From contig JAFGUD010000339.1 in NCBI GenBank assembly GCA_016938685.1, positions 1-64,000 of the forward strand: a stretch of 64,000 bases of DNA, in the 5' to 3' direction. How positions within the stretch are numbered: position 1 is the first letter of the stretch; each line of letters begins with the position of its first letter. The stretch is from Bacteroidales bacterium (GTDB taxonomy: Bacteria; Bacteroidota; Bacteroidia; Bacteroidales; JAFGUD01). The translations under genes and the position numbers were made by a program. The notes below the pieces were generated by a model. That model saw only the letters and a program-made list of their open reading frames with translations. It did not search any database and was not told the origin of the DNA. Positions 36,306 through 44,585 of the stretch are shown piece after piece.

Positions 36306-36716
36306 ATGAAAATTTTAATAATATGTACCGGTAATACCTGTAGAAGCCAAATGGCAGAAGGTTTTTTGAGGAAAAAATATCCCGATTGGGATATTTTTTC
36401 TGCCGGAACAAAAGCCGAAACAGTTGTTAATCCTTTTGCTGTAAAAGTGATGCAAGAGGTCGATATTAGTATTGAAGAACAAAAGCCTAGTCAGATAGCT
36501 TTTTTCCTTGATCAAAGTTTTGACTACGTTTTTACAGTTTGCGATGAGGCTAATGAAATTTGTCCTATGTTTTCCGGAAATGTTAAAAAAAGATTACATA
36601 TTGGATTTGAAGATCCTGCAAAAGCAGTTGGTTCAGAAGAAAAAATCTTGCCGATATATAGAAATGTACGCAATCAAATTATCGAATATTTTGATAAATT
36701 TAGATTTGAACACTAA
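36306..36716 (+). CDS. arsC: Thioredoxin-type arsenate reductase / LMW phosphatase-like protein
   Basis: 136 aa. The CX5R loop CTGNTCRSQMAEGF (Cys7, Arg13) is the low-molecular-weight tyrosine phosphatase active site. A second Cys pair, Cys79 and Cys86 in FTVCDEANEICP, corresponds to the redox relay of thioredoxin-coupled ArsC (Cys10/82/89 in the plasmid pI258 enzyme). This triad favours arsenate reduction over a pure phosphatase role. No ArsR, ArsB or Acr3 gene is nearby, so its physiological role is less certain. The stop overlaps that of the convergent 36713-37129 gene by 4 bases. Confidence 0.82.
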   Translation: MKILIICTGNTCRSQMAEGFLRKKYPDWDIFSAGTKAETVVNPFAVKVMQEVDISIEEQKPSQIAFFLDQSFDYVFTVCDEANEICPMFSGNVKKRLHIGFEDPAKAVGSEEKILPIYRNVRNQIIEYFDKFRFEH

Positions 36717-37129
36717 TCAATAGTTGTAGTCTTTTTTAAATAGTACTTTGCGCTACGGTCTTTAATCATGTATTTTTGGTAAGTCCCGATGGGTACTTCA
36801 CTACCGTCTAAATCGTCAATTGTTTCAGCTATTCCTCCTCTGTAAACAATCTCGTATTTTTTATGTTTTAAAAAATCGAAATTTATTTTTTTCTTTATAT
36901 CTGCAATTTCGGTATCCTCGAAACTAATTATAAGTTCAAAGTTTTGAAGAGTGTCTGCATCAATGAAAAAAGTATCAACCGGCATCATTAGCATTTGTTC
37001 TCCATTAATAAATGGAATAAAACCAGCATTTGGCAAAGTTGTATATACTTCTACTGTTTTATTTTGTGAAAAAACTGAAAAACTTATTAACATCAGTATT
37101 GTAAAAAACAATGTGTTTAGATTGCTCAT
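36713..37129 (-). CDS. Small secreted protein of unknown function
   Basis: 138 aa, signal peptide (MSNLNTLFFTILMLISFSVFS-Q), followed by a short beta-rich domain: KTVEVYTTLPNAGFIPFINGEQML, then FELIISFEDTEIADIKKKINF. The C-terminus ends in a Lys/Tyr-rich segment (YQKYMIKDRSAKYYLKK). No family is recognised. The gene is convergent with the arsC-like gene and shares 4 bases at the stops, with no terminator between them. It is likely periplasmic. Confidence 0.65.
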   Translation of the reverse strand: MSNLNTLFFTILMLISFSVFSQNKTVEVYTTLPNAGFIPFINGEQMLMMPVDTFFIDADTLQNFELIISFEDTEIADIKKKINFDFLKHKKYEIVYRGGIAETIDDLDGSEVPIGTYQKYMIKDRSAKYYLKKTTTID

Positions 37130-37208
37130 AATCAGTTATTTGTTTGTTTTTTGCTTTCTTTTAATTGAAAAACAAAATTAATATTTTATTTTATTTTGAT
37201 GAGTTCTA

Positions 37209-37238
37209 TTTGTATAATTTATTTTTTTTTTACTTTTA
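37209..37238 (+). promoter_or_regulatory. Promoter of the first lipoprotein paralogue
   Basis: TTTG (37209-37212) and TACTTTTA (37231-37238), 18 bases apart. The ATG at 37265 is 27 bases downstream, which supports that start over the ORF-track start at 37196, as the latter lies upstream of the promoter. Confidence 0.5.
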
Positions 37239-37264
37239 CGCCGATAAATTTAAAAATTATAATT

Positions 37265-37720
37265 ATGAAAAAATTTGTTTTATCTGCTGTTGCAATTGTA
37301 TTTGCAATGTTTTTGTTCTCTTCTTGCGGAGGAGGTAATGTAGAAAAAGATATCGTAGGAAAATGGGAAATCAAATCTGCCGATTTATCTAACCTTGATG
37401 AATTAGTTGTTGAATTAGCAGAATCTTTTGGTTTGGGCGACGAAGAAATCGAACAAATGAAAGAAGAAATGAAAACCGGTATGTCAGAAGAATTTATTGG
37501 CTCAACTATTGAATTTGGTGAAGACAAAACTTTTGTTACTCCTGACGGAGAAGGTGAATGGTCTTATGATGCTGATAAAAAAGTTATTGTTGTTAAAGAA
37601 GGCGATACTGAATACGACATTATTGTTGACAAGTTAAGCGGAGACAACTTAGAGATGACTATGAGTTTTGATGATAGTGGAATGGAATTTAAAATTGCCA
37701 TGACTCTTGTTCGTAAGTAA
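37265..37720 (+). CDS. Lipoprotein paralogue 1 (lipocalin-like domain suspected)
   Basis: The track start at 37196 is replaced by the ATG at 37265, which gives MKKFVLSAVAIVFAMFLFSSC, a textbook lipoprotein signal with lipobox FSSC (151 aa). The mature part begins VEKDIVGKWEIKSADLSNLDEL; a helix rich in Glu follows, then strands ending GEWSYDADKKVIVV and a final MEFKIAMTLVRK. The GKWE opening and strand pattern resemble small lipocalin-like lipoproteins of this phylum. It is the first of three tandem paralogues, each with its own promoter-like element; the first two also have near-identical terminators. Function is unknown. Confidence 0.8.
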   Translation: MKKFVLSAVAIVFAMFLFSSCGGGNVEKDIVGKWEIKSADLSNLDELVVELAESFGLGDEEIEQMKEEMKTGMSEEFIGSTIEFGEDKTFVTPDGEGEWSYDADKKVIVVKEGDTEYDIIVDKLSGDNLEMTMSFDDSGMEFKIAMTLVRK

Positions 37721-37736
37721 TTCTAAGTTTTGACAC

Positions 37737-37768
37737 AAAAAAACACACCAATTGGTGTGTTTTTTTTA
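37737..37768 (+). terminator. Terminator after paralogue 1
   Basis: The stem aaacacacc/ggtgtgttt with loop aatt is followed by a T run. It shares the core accaattggt with the terminator after paralogue 2. Confidence 0.85.
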
Positions 37769-37778
37769 TTTATTTTAT

Positions 37779-37786
37779 TATTTTTG
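37779..37786 (+). promoter_or_regulatory. -7 element of paralogue 2
   Basis: TATTTTTG, 27 bases before the ATG at 37814, the same distance as in paralogue 1. The -33 box would fall in the upstream terminator's T run and is not distinct. Confidence 0.45.
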
Positions 37787-37813
37787 CTCTATAAAATTTA
37801 AAAAATTTGAATT

Positions 37814-38266
37814 ATGAAAAAAGTTGTATTTTCAACATTAGCATTGGTTTTTGCTATGTTTTTGTTCTCTTCTTGCGGAGGTAACGTAGAAAAAGATATA
37901 GTAGGAAAATGGAAAATCGAAACTGCGGATTTGTCAAACATCGATGAGTTAGTTGCTGAAATAGCAGAATCTTTTGGTCTTAGTGATGCCGACATCGAAG
38001 AAATGAAAAAAGAAATGAAAGACGGAATGTATGACGAATTTGTTGGTCAAACTATCGAGTTTGTAGAAGACCATACTGTTATTAGTCCTGATAGCGAAGG
38101 AGAATGGTCTTATGATTCAGAAAAAAACGCTATTGTTATTAAAGAAGGCGATATGAGCTACCAATTATTAGTTGATAAACTAAGCGGAGACAAATTTGAA
38201 GGAACAATGGTTGTTTCTGATAGCGGAATGGATTTTAAAGTTGTTATGACTATGTCTCGTCAGTAA
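37814..38266 (+). CDS. Lipoprotein paralogue 2
   Basis: 150 aa, very close to paralogue 1 along its whole length. It has the same signal and lipobox (FLFSSCGG), the same VEKDIVGKWKIETADLSNIDELVAEIAESFGL block, GEWSYDSEKNAIVIKEGD and the same DSGMDFKVVMTMSRQ-type end. Differences are scattered, so this is an older duplication that has kept its fold. It has its own promoter-like element and terminator. It is presumably anchored in the envelope. Function is unknown. Confidence 0.82.
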   Translation: MKKVVFSTLALVFAMFLFSSCGGNVEKDIVGKWKIETADLSNIDELVAEIAESFGLSDADIEEMKKEMKDGMYDEFVGQTIEFVEDHTVISPDSEGEWSYDSEKNAIVIKEGDMSYQLLVDKLSGDKFEGTMVVSDSGMDFKVVMTMSRQ

Positions 38267-38281
38267 TCATTAAGAAAAAAC

Positions 38282-38312
38282 AAAAAAACGTACCAATTGG
38301 TGCGTTTTTTTT
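38282..38312 (+). terminator. Terminator after paralogue 2
   Basis: The stem aaaacgtacc/ggtgcgtttt (one G-T pair) with loop aatt is followed by a T run. Confidence 0.85.
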
Positions 38313-38352
38313 GTTTTTAATTATCTTTACAGAAATATTAAAATAAAAAATT

Positions 38353-38796
38353 ATGAAAAAACTTGTTGTAATTACATTTTCTTTAGTCTTAATACTTTCT
38401 TCGTGTAGTAATCAGGTAGAAAAGAATATTATCGGAACATGGACAGTAAAAGAAACTGACTTTCAAAATATAGATGAAGTAATGGACATTTTCATAAATG
38501 ATTATGCTCTAGATCAAGCTGGCGCAGATGAAATTAGAAAAGAAATATTAAAGTCATTAGAAGATGAAATGAAAGGAACAATTATAGTGTTTGAAGAAGA
38601 TAACATTTATAAAGCGGAAGGAAATGAAGGTAAATGGTATTATAATAAAAAATCAAAAGCATTTGAAATTGAGGAAGGCGGTTATGAATATGACCTTAGT
38701 ATAGAAAAATTTAAAGGAGATGTTATTGAATTAATTATGACTGTGGAAGATGACGGAATTAAAATGGACATTTCTATGAAATTGTTTAGAAATTAG
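38353..38796 (+). CDS. Lipoprotein paralogue 3 (diverged)
   Basis: 147 aa. Signal MKKLVVITFSLVLILSSC with lipobox LSSC, then VEKNIIGTWTVKETDFQNIDEV, GKWYYNKKSKAFEIEEGG and GIKMDISMKLFRN, which align with paralogues 1 and 2 throughout, but identity is clearly lower. Its spacing (86 bases after paralogue 2) and orientation indicate that it belongs to the same tandem array. No clear terminator was found after it in the 149-base spacer before the peptide transporter gene. Confidence 0.8.
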   Translation: MKKLVVITFSLVLILSSCSNQVEKNIIGTWTVKETDFQNIDEVMDIFINDYALDQAGADEIRKEILKSLEDEMKGTIIVFEEDNIYKAEGNEGKWYYNKKSKAFEIEEGGYEYDLSIEKFKGDVIELIMTVEDDGIKMDISMKLFRN

Positions 38797-38945
38797 GCTT
38801 TATTACTTTTTTCACGACGCTAGTTGTAAATAATTTTAGAGGAATATTTTATTTTGAAAATTTCAAAAAAAACTATTCTTTTGCATGACTATATTTTAAT
38901 ATGTAGCATACAGACATATCTAATATTCACTATAAAAAAAATACT

Positions 38946-40556
38946 ATGTTTAAAGGACATCCAAAGGGATTAATCGGAGCTGCTTTAGCCAATATGGGCG
39001 AAAGATTCGGCTTCTATACTATGATGGCTATCTTAGTGCTGTTTTTACAAGCTAAATTTGGTCTGAACGGAAAAGATGCCGGGCTAATTTATTCAGTTTT
39101 TTACTTCTCTATTTATATTCTTGCTTTTGTGGGAGGTATAATAGCTGATAAGTTGAGAAATTTCAAAGGAGTTATTTTAACCGGTTTGATTGTTATGGCG
39201 TTAGGTTATGTTGTAATGGCAATTCCAACTCCTGTTCCGGCAGAAAATAAAACAGCTTTCCTATTCTTTACAATTATAGGATTGTTTGTAATTGCTTTTG
39301 GTAATGGTTTATTCAAAGGTAACTTGCAAGCATTAGTAGGCCAAATGTACGACAGAGATAAATCCTCTGATGATACTAAAAGAGATTCAGGATTTTCTTT
39401 ATTTTATATGTTTATTAATGTAGGTGCTATTTTTGCTCCTTTTGCTGCAATTATTGTTAGAAATTGGTGGTTAGGAAGACATAGTTTTGCTTATGATGCT
39501 AATTTGCCTGCTCTTTGTCATCAACAAATTGACGGAGTATTATCTTCTACAAATGTTGTTGGAACAGGTGCACTTGATCAAGCTCAGGGGGCTGCTGAAA
39601 AACTTTTTGCTCTCGATCCTGCAAGTCAATTTCAAATACTTGCTCAAAAGGTTTCTGAAACTGCTTCTACTTTTAATGCTTCTGAATTTGCAGACCAATA
39701 TCTGACTGCATTTAACACAGGTTTTCATTATGCTTTTGCTACTGCAATTGGAGCAATGATTATTTCTCTTGTTATTTATCTTCTAAACATGAAGACATTC
39801 CCAAGTGTACTTAAAAAATCTGATTTAAGTGATGGAGGAAATACTCATGCAACTGATAACATGTCAGCTAAAGAAATTAAACAAAGACTTTACGCTTTAT
39901 TTGCTGTATTTGGAATTGTTATTTTCTTCTGGTTTTCTTTCCATCAAAATGGCTTGACTTTAACAATGTTTGCTCGTGATTATACTGTCCTTAGTGGTAT
40001 AAAAATAAATCTCGGATTCACAACTATTGAGGGGGCTGAAATATTCCAATCTATCAATCCAATATTTATTGTTATATTAACTCCAATAATAATGGGGATA
40101 TTTGGTTGGCTCAAAACAAAAGGTAAAGAAATTTCTACTCCTAAGAAAATTGCTATTGGTATGGGAATAGCTGCTTCGGCTTATGTTGTAATGGCTCTTG
40201 GTTCTGCCGGTTTACCTGTTCATACTGCTATTGAAGGAAGTCCTCTTGCTGATTCCGAAAAAGTAACTCCTTTCTTGTTGATTGGAACATATCTAATTTT
40301 GACTGTTGCTGAATTATTTATCAGTCCACTTGGAATCTCATTTGTTTCTAAAGTAGCTCCTCCAAAATATCAAGGTATTATGCAAGGAGGCTGGTTAGGT
40401 GCAACTGCTGTTGGTAATCAACTATTATTTATTGGTGCTATTCTTTACGAAAGTATTCCTATTTGGATGACTTGGTCTGTATTTGTTATTGCATGTTCTA
40501 TCTCAATGTTTACTATGTTGTTTATGGTAAAATGGTTAGAAAGAATTACTAAATAA
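38946..40556 (+). CDS. POT/PTR-family proton-coupled peptide transporter
   Basis: 536 aa, about 12-14 membrane helices. The N-terminal LANMGERFGFYTMMAIL carries the ExxERFxYY-like proton-coupling signature of the family, and FGNGLFKGNLQALVGQMY is the second POT block. A hydrophilic insert of about 70 residues lies near 180-250. ISPLGISFVSKVAPPKYQGIMQGGWLGATAVGN near the end is the conserved late POT block. It should import di- and tripeptides across the inner membrane with protons. It is transcribed with, or just before, a small lipoprotein gene 43 bases downstream. Confidence 0.92.
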   Translation: MFKGHPKGLIGAALANMGERFGFYTMMAILVLFLQAKFGLNGKDAGLIYSVFYFSIYILAFVGGIIADKLRNFKGVILTGLIVMALGYVVMAIPTPVPAENKTAFLFFTIIGLFVIAFGNGLFKGNLQALVGQMYDRDKSSDDTKRDSGFSLFYMFINVGAIFAPFAAIIVRNWWLGRHSFAYDANLPALCHQQIDGVLSSTNVVGTGALDQAQGAAEKLFALDPASQFQILAQKVSETASTFNASEFADQYLTAFNTGFHYAFATAIGAMIISLVIYLLNMKTFPSVLKKSDLSDGGNTHATDNMSAKEIKQRLYALFAVFGIVIFFWFSFHQNGLTLTMFARDYTVLSGIKINLGFTTIEGAEIFQSINPIFIVILTPIIMGIFGWLKTKGKEISTPKKIAIGMGIAASAYVVMALGSAGLPVHTAIEGSPLADSEKVTPFLLIGTYLILTVAELFISPLGISFVSKVAPPKYQGIMQGGWLGATAVGNQLLFIGAILYESIPIWMTWSVFVIACSISMFTMLFMVKWLERITK

Positions 40557-40599
40557 TTTGTTTCAATTGACAAAAATGTTAAATCTTAAAAATTAAAAC

Positions 40600-40992
40600 A
40601 TGAAAAAAATATTTTTATATATCCCATTTATTCTTGTTCTTTTATTTGCGTCATGTAAAAAAGAAGACGCTGCAAAAGATGTTGAAAATGCATTAAATAA
40701 ATTGGCTTATTTTAATGAAAAATTTGAAGAATTGTATGTTGATGGTGTTATTTCAACAGAGGCTCCAAACGAAGATGAGAAATCTGAGTTTGATCAATTG
40801 AAAAAAATTGCCTCGGAATATTACGAAATTATGAATAAAATAAATTCAAATATTGAAGAAGAAAAGGAAGATTTAGAAAAAGGAAAATCAATAGATGATT
40901 ATGAGAAAAATTATAACGAATTATTGAAAGAAAAACAAGCTGTGATTAATGAACTGACAATGAAATTTGAAGAAAATTTATCTAAAATGTAA
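40600..40992 (+). CDS. Small helical lipoprotein of unknown function
   Basis: 130 aa. Signal MKKIFLYIPFILVLLFASC with lipobox FASC. The mature part is almost all charged helix (NALNKLAYFNEKFEELYVDG; NSNIEEEKEDLEKGKS), probably a two- or three-helix coiled coil. No family is recognised. It follows the POT transporter by 43 bases and is closed by a terminator at 41014-41048. Confidence 0.72.
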   Translation: MKKIFLYIPFILVLLFASCKKEDAAKDVENALNKLAYFNEKFEELYVDGVISTEAPNEDEKSEFDQLKKIASEYYEIMNKINSNIEEEKEDLEKGKSIDDYEKNYNELLKEKQAVINELTMKFEENLSKM

Positions 40993-41013
40993 TATTGTTA
41001 CAGTTTAAAATTT

Positions 41014-41048
41014 AAACGCAAAATCTAATAATGGTTTTGCGTTTTTTT
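41014..41048 (+). terminator. Terminator after the helical lipoprotein
   Basis: aaacgcaaaa and ttttgcgttt form a 10-bp stem with an 11-base loop, followed by seven T. Confidence 0.85.
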
Positions 41049-41164
41049 ATTGCAAACGTTTTCTAAGTTTTAATGTGTTGATTTGCTGGTTATTAATGTT
41101 ATTATTGATGAGTAATTTGTTTAAAATAACTTTCTGTTAATAAGCTATCTAATTCAATTATTTT

Positions 41165-41172
41165 TACCTTTG
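41165..41172 (+). promoter_or_regulatory. -7 element of rsmG
   Basis: TACCTTTG is an exact TAnnTTTG match ending 13 bases before the GTG start, implying a very short 5' leader. The -33 box is unclear. Confidence 0.5.
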
Positions 41173-41184
41173 TGAAAAAAAATT

Positions 41185-41799
41185 GTGAACTGCATTGAAA
41201 AATACTTTTATTTAACTCCTGATCAGAAAGATAAGTTCGAAAAATTTAAACTTTTATTTACTGAATGGAATTCTAAAATTAATCTGGTTTCCCGTAAGGA
41301 TATTGAATTTTTGTGTATTAATCATGTCCTTCATTCTTTAGCAATTGCTAAATATTTGGATTTGGACGGCACAAAAGTTATAGATGTTGGAACGGGTGGG
41401 GGATTTCCCGGAATCCCGTTGGCTATTATGTTTCCGAAATCTGATTTTTTTCTAATTGATTCTATTGGAAAGAAAATTGAAGTTGTTAATGACATTATTA
41501 ATAAATTGGAGCTTAAAAATGCTAAAGCTCAAACAATTCGTAGTACCGAGCTAAAAGGAAAATACGATTTCGTTTTAGCAAGAGCCGTTACTAATTTCCC
41601 AAAGTTTTTTGTTGATGTAAAACATCTTATTAAAGGAGGGTTTGTGACTAATCATGCTAACGGAATTGTTTATCTTAAAGGTGGCGATTTTAAAGAAGAA
41701 ATTAAACCTTATAAAGATAAAATTCATATCGAAAATATATCTGAGATATTTCAAGATGAGTTTTTTGACATTAAAAAAATTATACATTACAAATTTTAA
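41185..41799 (+). CDS. rsmG: 16S rRNA (guanine527-N7)-methyltransferase RsmG
   Basis: 204 aa, the usual size. It methylates G527 of 16S rRNA with S-adenosylmethionine. The SAM-binding motif VIDVGTGGGFPGIPLAI lies at residues 65-81; FTEWNSKINLVSRKDIEFLCINHVLHSLAI is the conserved RsmG opening, and VLARAVTNFPKF the later family block. The start is GTG at 41185; no in-frame ATG lies upstream near the promoter-like element. It is followed after 12 bases by the phosphofructokinase gene, with which it should be co-transcribed. Confidence 0.93.
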   Translation: MNCIEKYFYLTPDQKDKFEKFKLLFTEWNSKINLVSRKDIEFLCINHVLHSLAIAKYLDLDGTKVIDVGTGGGFPGIPLAIMFPKSDFFLIDSIGKKIEVVNDIINKLELKNAKAQTIRSTELKGKYDFVLARAVTNFPKFFVDVKHLIKGGFVTNHANGIVYLKGGDFKEEIKPYKDKIHIENISEIFQDEFFDIKKIIHYKF

Positions 41800-41811
41800 A
41801 ATACATTAGCT

Positions 41812-43011
41812 ATGACAACAAAAAAAAGAGGCGTTATCGGTATTCTTACCGGTGGGGGTGATGTGCCCGGACTTAATCCTGCCATTCGTGCAGTCACTAT
41901 TCGTGCAAAAAGAGAGGGGTATGACGTAATTGGTCTAAAAAGAGGTTGGGCAGGACTAATTGAGATTCAAAGAACAAAAGGCGCTGATAATTCACATTGT
42001 TATGTGCATCTTGATGAAAATATCGTAAATAAAATTGGTCGAACAGGAGGTACTTTTCTGCATTCTTCAAGAACCCGCGCCAGTCATGTGCCAAAAGCTG
42101 TTGTTCCTGAGCATTTAGTTGATACTTACACCGAAGAAATTAACGATCTTACACCGGAAGTTCTTAAAAATTTAGAATTTTTGGGTATTGATTATCTTAT
42201 TCCTATTGGTGGTGACGACACATTAAGCTATGCTGTAAGACTCTATCAAGAAGGTGTAAAAGTTGTTGCTTTGCCAAAAACAATGGATAATGACGTTCCG
42301 GGAACTGATTATTGTATTGGGTTTTCTACTTGCATCACAAGAACCATCAGTATGGTTAATTTGCTTAGAACAAGTGCCGGTTCTCATGAACGTTTTCTTG
42401 TTGTTGAAGTTTTTGGTCGTTATGCAGGTTTTACTGCAATGTTACCAACTATGGCTGGTGCTGCTAATCGTTGCGTTATTCCGGAATATAAATTTAATAT
42501 CGAAAGTTTAACGGAATTATTAGTCGAAGACCGACATAACAATCCAAGTAATTATTCTGTTGTTCTTGTTTCGGAAGGTGCAATGTTTCATGGTGGCGAA
42601 ATGATTTTTGAATCTAATGAAATGGACATGTTTGGTCACAAAAAATTGGGAGGAATTGGTGATATCGTAGGAAAAGGACTAAAAGAGCTTTCTCCGAAAT
42701 TTAATAAAGGTCAGAGAGTAAATGTAATTAACCAAAAACTTGGATATTTAGTGCGTAGTGGTGACCCCGATGCAATTGATTCTATTGTTCCAATGGCTTA
42801 TGGTAATTTAGCTTTGGACTTGATTATGAGAGGAATACATGGTCGATTGGTTGTGCTAAAAAATGGTCGTTATGATAACGTGCCAATTGAAGTTATTACA
42901 ACTACCAGTAAAAAAGTAAATGTAGATAAATTTTATAATGTTGAAAGACTTCGTCCTTTCTACAAAAGTTTTGAAATGCAACCACAGTTCATAATGACAA
43001 GTGAATTCTAA
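41812..43011 (+). CDS. pfk: 6-phosphofructokinase with PPi-type active-site residues
   Basis: 399 aa, longer than the ~320 aa of E. coli PfkA. It phosphorylates fructose-6-phosphate in glycolysis. N-terminal GILTGGGDVPGLNPAIRA, catalytic PKTMDND (155-161) and SAGSHERFLVVEVFGRYAG are family blocks. The donor-site residues point to pyrophosphate: GGDDT (133-137) instead of the ATP-type GGDGS, and PKTMDND instead of PGTIDND. In the family, Asp and Lys at these positions block ATP and favour PPi. I therefore call it probably PPi-dependent; ATP use cannot be excluded without assay. It is co-transcribed with rsmG and ends in a terminator shared with the convergent Crp-like gene. Confidence 0.9.
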   Translation: MTTKKRGVIGILTGGGDVPGLNPAIRAVTIRAKREGYDVIGLKRGWAGLIEIQRTKGADNSHCYVHLDENIVNKIGRTGGTFLHSSRTRASHVPKAVVPEHLVDTYTEEINDLTPEVLKNLEFLGIDYLIPIGGDDTLSYAVRLYQEGVKVVALPKTMDNDVPGTDYCIGFSTCITRTISMVNLLRTSAGSHERFLVVEVFGRYAGFTAMLPTMAGAANRCVIPEYKFNIESLTELLVEDRHNNPSNYSVVLVSEGAMFHGGEMIFESNEMDMFGHKKLGGIGDIVGKGLKELSPKFNKGQRVNVINQKLGYLVRSGDPDAIDSIVPMAYGNLALDLIMRGIHGRLVVLKNGRYDNVPIEVITTTSKKVNVDKFYNVERLRPFYKSFEMQPQFIMTSEF

Positions 43012-43040
43012 AAAAAATCCCGCTATTGCGGGATTTTTTT
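43011..43040. terminator. Bidirectional terminator between convergent genes
   Basis: aaaaaaatcccgc and gcgggattttttt form a 13-bp stem with loop tatt. The left arm begins inside the stop codon of the phosphofructokinase gene and the right arm overlaps the stop codon of the minus-strand Crp-like gene. Confidence 0.9.
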
Positions 43041-43737
43041 ATCCTATTTTTTGAACAGCTTGGAGAAGCTGTTTATTAGATATTGTAATGTTTTTTCCGC
43101 TAACGGAAATAAGTTTTTCTTTCTTGAAATCGCCCAGTATTCTCACAGCATTTTCTCTTGAAATGCCTATGTAATCGGCTAAATCCTGACGCGACATGCT
43201 AAAAACAAACGTATCACTTCTATAAATTTCATCTGCAAAAAATACCAAAGCAGTAGCTAATCTTGCACGTACACTTTTTTGATTCAAAAATGTTAGTCGG
43301 CTAAAAATATTATTTGTGCATTTGGAAATAGATTCTGTTATCGACATTAAAAAATGAGGATTAGATGTGCACAATTCTTTGAAATATTTTATGTCAATCA
43401 AACAAATTCTTGATGGTTCCAGGGCGGTTATTGAAAAACGATAAGAGCCTTCGCCGAAAATAGACTGCAGACCAATATATTCTCCAGATGAAGCAATTCT
43501 TAGAATTGTGTTTTTCTTTTCTGTTTCAATAAATACTTTTACTAATCCTTTTGAAAGATACAAGGAGTGAGTTACTGTTAAATCTTGTTTACAAATGTTT
43601 TCTCCTTTTTTGAAGTTTACTATCAGGCAGTTATCCTGAATTTGTTGTTTTTCTTCAATAGATAGAAAATCGAAATGTTTAGATTGGTATGGACAATTTA
43701 TACAATTATCTGCTTTCTTAAACTTTGCCATGTTCAA
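43039..43737 (-). CDS. Crp/Fnr-family transcriptional regulator
   Basis: 232 aa. The N-terminal NCINCPYQSKHF holds a CxxC pair (Cys12, Cys15) with more cysteines later. A cyclic-nucleotide-binding-type beta barrel follows (about 30-145, IVNFKKGENICKQ, LYLSKGLVKVFIE, SGEYIGLQSIFGE). The C-terminal winged helix has FVFSMSRQDLADYIGISRENAVRILGDFKKEKLI. The Cys-rich start could bind an iron-sulfur cluster as in Fnr, but only one CxxC is grouped and this is uncertain. No clear cAMP contact motif is present. It lies 112 bases downstream of pgmB on the same strand and may have its own promoter. Target genes are unknown. Confidence 0.88.
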   Translation of the reverse strand: MNMAKFKKADNCINCPYQSKHFDFLSIEEKQQIQDNCLIVNFKKGENICKQDLTVTHSLYLSKGLVKVFIETEKKNTILRIASSGEYIGLQSIFGEGSYRFSITALEPSRICLIDIKYFKELCTSNPHFLMSITESISKCTNNIFSRLTFLNQKSVRARLATALVFFADEIYRSDTFVFSMSRQDLADYIGISRENAVRILGDFKKEKLISVSGKNITISNKQLLQAVQKIG

Positions 43738-43848
43738 TGATTTTAGTGACTTCCAAAACTACTGTTTTTTTTTATTATTAGTGATTAAAATCAACTTTTT
43801 TTGCTTTTTTTATGTGTTGCATTATTTATCTAGTTGATTTTTAGGTTT

Positions 43849-44502
43849 TTATCTTGTGAGTTTTTTTGTAAGATTATCTATGTTTTGAGCTAAAAAATCA
43901 TTCAAAATAATATCTGCACCTTTTAAATTTTCTGTTTTTCCTATTCCAATTGCGTACATTTTTGCAGATTTTGCAGCTTCTATACCAGCTTGTGCATCTT
44001 CAAAAACAATACATTCTTCAGGCTTTTTGTTAATTTCAGTTGCTCCCAAAAGAAAAACTTCCGGGTCTGGTTTTGCTTTTGAAATTTTTGTGCCATCAAT
44101 AATAGCATCAAAAAAATCTACCAAATTAATGTTTTGTAGAATTGTCATTGCATTTTTACTTGCCGAACCAAGCGCTATCTTGTAGTTTTTTGTTTTTAAA
44201 TCTGTTAAAAAATCAAGCACTCCGGGTAAAATGTCGGCTGGAGTTAACGTTTTTATTAGTTCAACATAACGGTCATTTTTTTCGGTAGCTAGTTCAAGTT
44301 TTTTTTGCTTATCAAAATTTAAACCACCAACTTCCAAAAGAATATCGAGAGAACGCATTCTGCTTACACCTTTAAGTTTTTCGTTGTCTTTTTCAGTAAA
44401 ATTAAAACCAAGTTTTTGTGCAAGTTCTCGCCAGGCAATAAAATGAAATTTTGCCGTGTCAACAATCACTCCGTCTAAGTCAAATATACAAGCTGAAATC
44501 AT
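43849..44502 (-). CDS. pgmB: Beta-phosphoglucomutase
   Basis: The track start at 44538 falls inside an inverted repeat; the ATG at 44502 gives MISACIFDLDGVIVDTAKFHFIAWREL, the classic HAD/beta-PGM start, so I use it (217 aa). Nucleophile and acid/base are the two Asp in DLDGV; SKAKPDPEVFLLGA and FEDAQAGIEAAKSA supply motifs III and IV, and KLKGVSRMRSLDILLE is the beta-PGM cap segment. It converts beta-glucose-1-phosphate from the GH65 phosphorylase to glucose-6-phosphate. It lies 83 bases after the SLC45-type transporter gene on the same strand. Confidence 0.92.
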   Translation of the reverse strand: MISACIFDLDGVIVDTAKFHFIAWRELAQKLGFNFTEKDNEKLKGVSRMRSLDILLEVGGLNFDKQKKLELATEKNDRYVELIKTLTPADILPGVLDFLTDLKTKNYKIALGSASKNAMTILQNINLVDFFDAIIDGTKISKAKPDPEVFLLGATEINKKPEECIVFEDAQAGIEAAKSAKMYAIGIGKTENLKGADIILNDFLAQNIDNLTKKLTR

Positions 44503-44518
44503 AAGTTTAGTTATAAAG

Positions 44519-44582
44519 TTAACCAGTTGATAGTACACCAGAGTAAATTAACGGGTTAACTGTTTTCCTAACAACTGGTTAA
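44519..44582. repeat. Inverted repeat between the transporter gene and pgmB
   Basis: ttaaccagttg (44519-44529) is repeated inverted as caactggttaa (44572-44582), with an inner gttaac-type palindrome (ttaacgggttaac). Words taaccagt and ctaacaact recur in the array at 58385-58517. No T tract follows. Confidence 0.65.
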
Positions 44583-44585
44583 TTG

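Noticed and set aside
36508-36723. Plus-strand ORF overlapping the arsC-like gene
   Set aside because: Out-of-frame shadow of the arsC-like coding sequence.
39487-39728. ORFs on both strands inside the POT transporter gene
   Set aside because: They fall within the hydrophilic insert of a continuous transporter frame; shadows.
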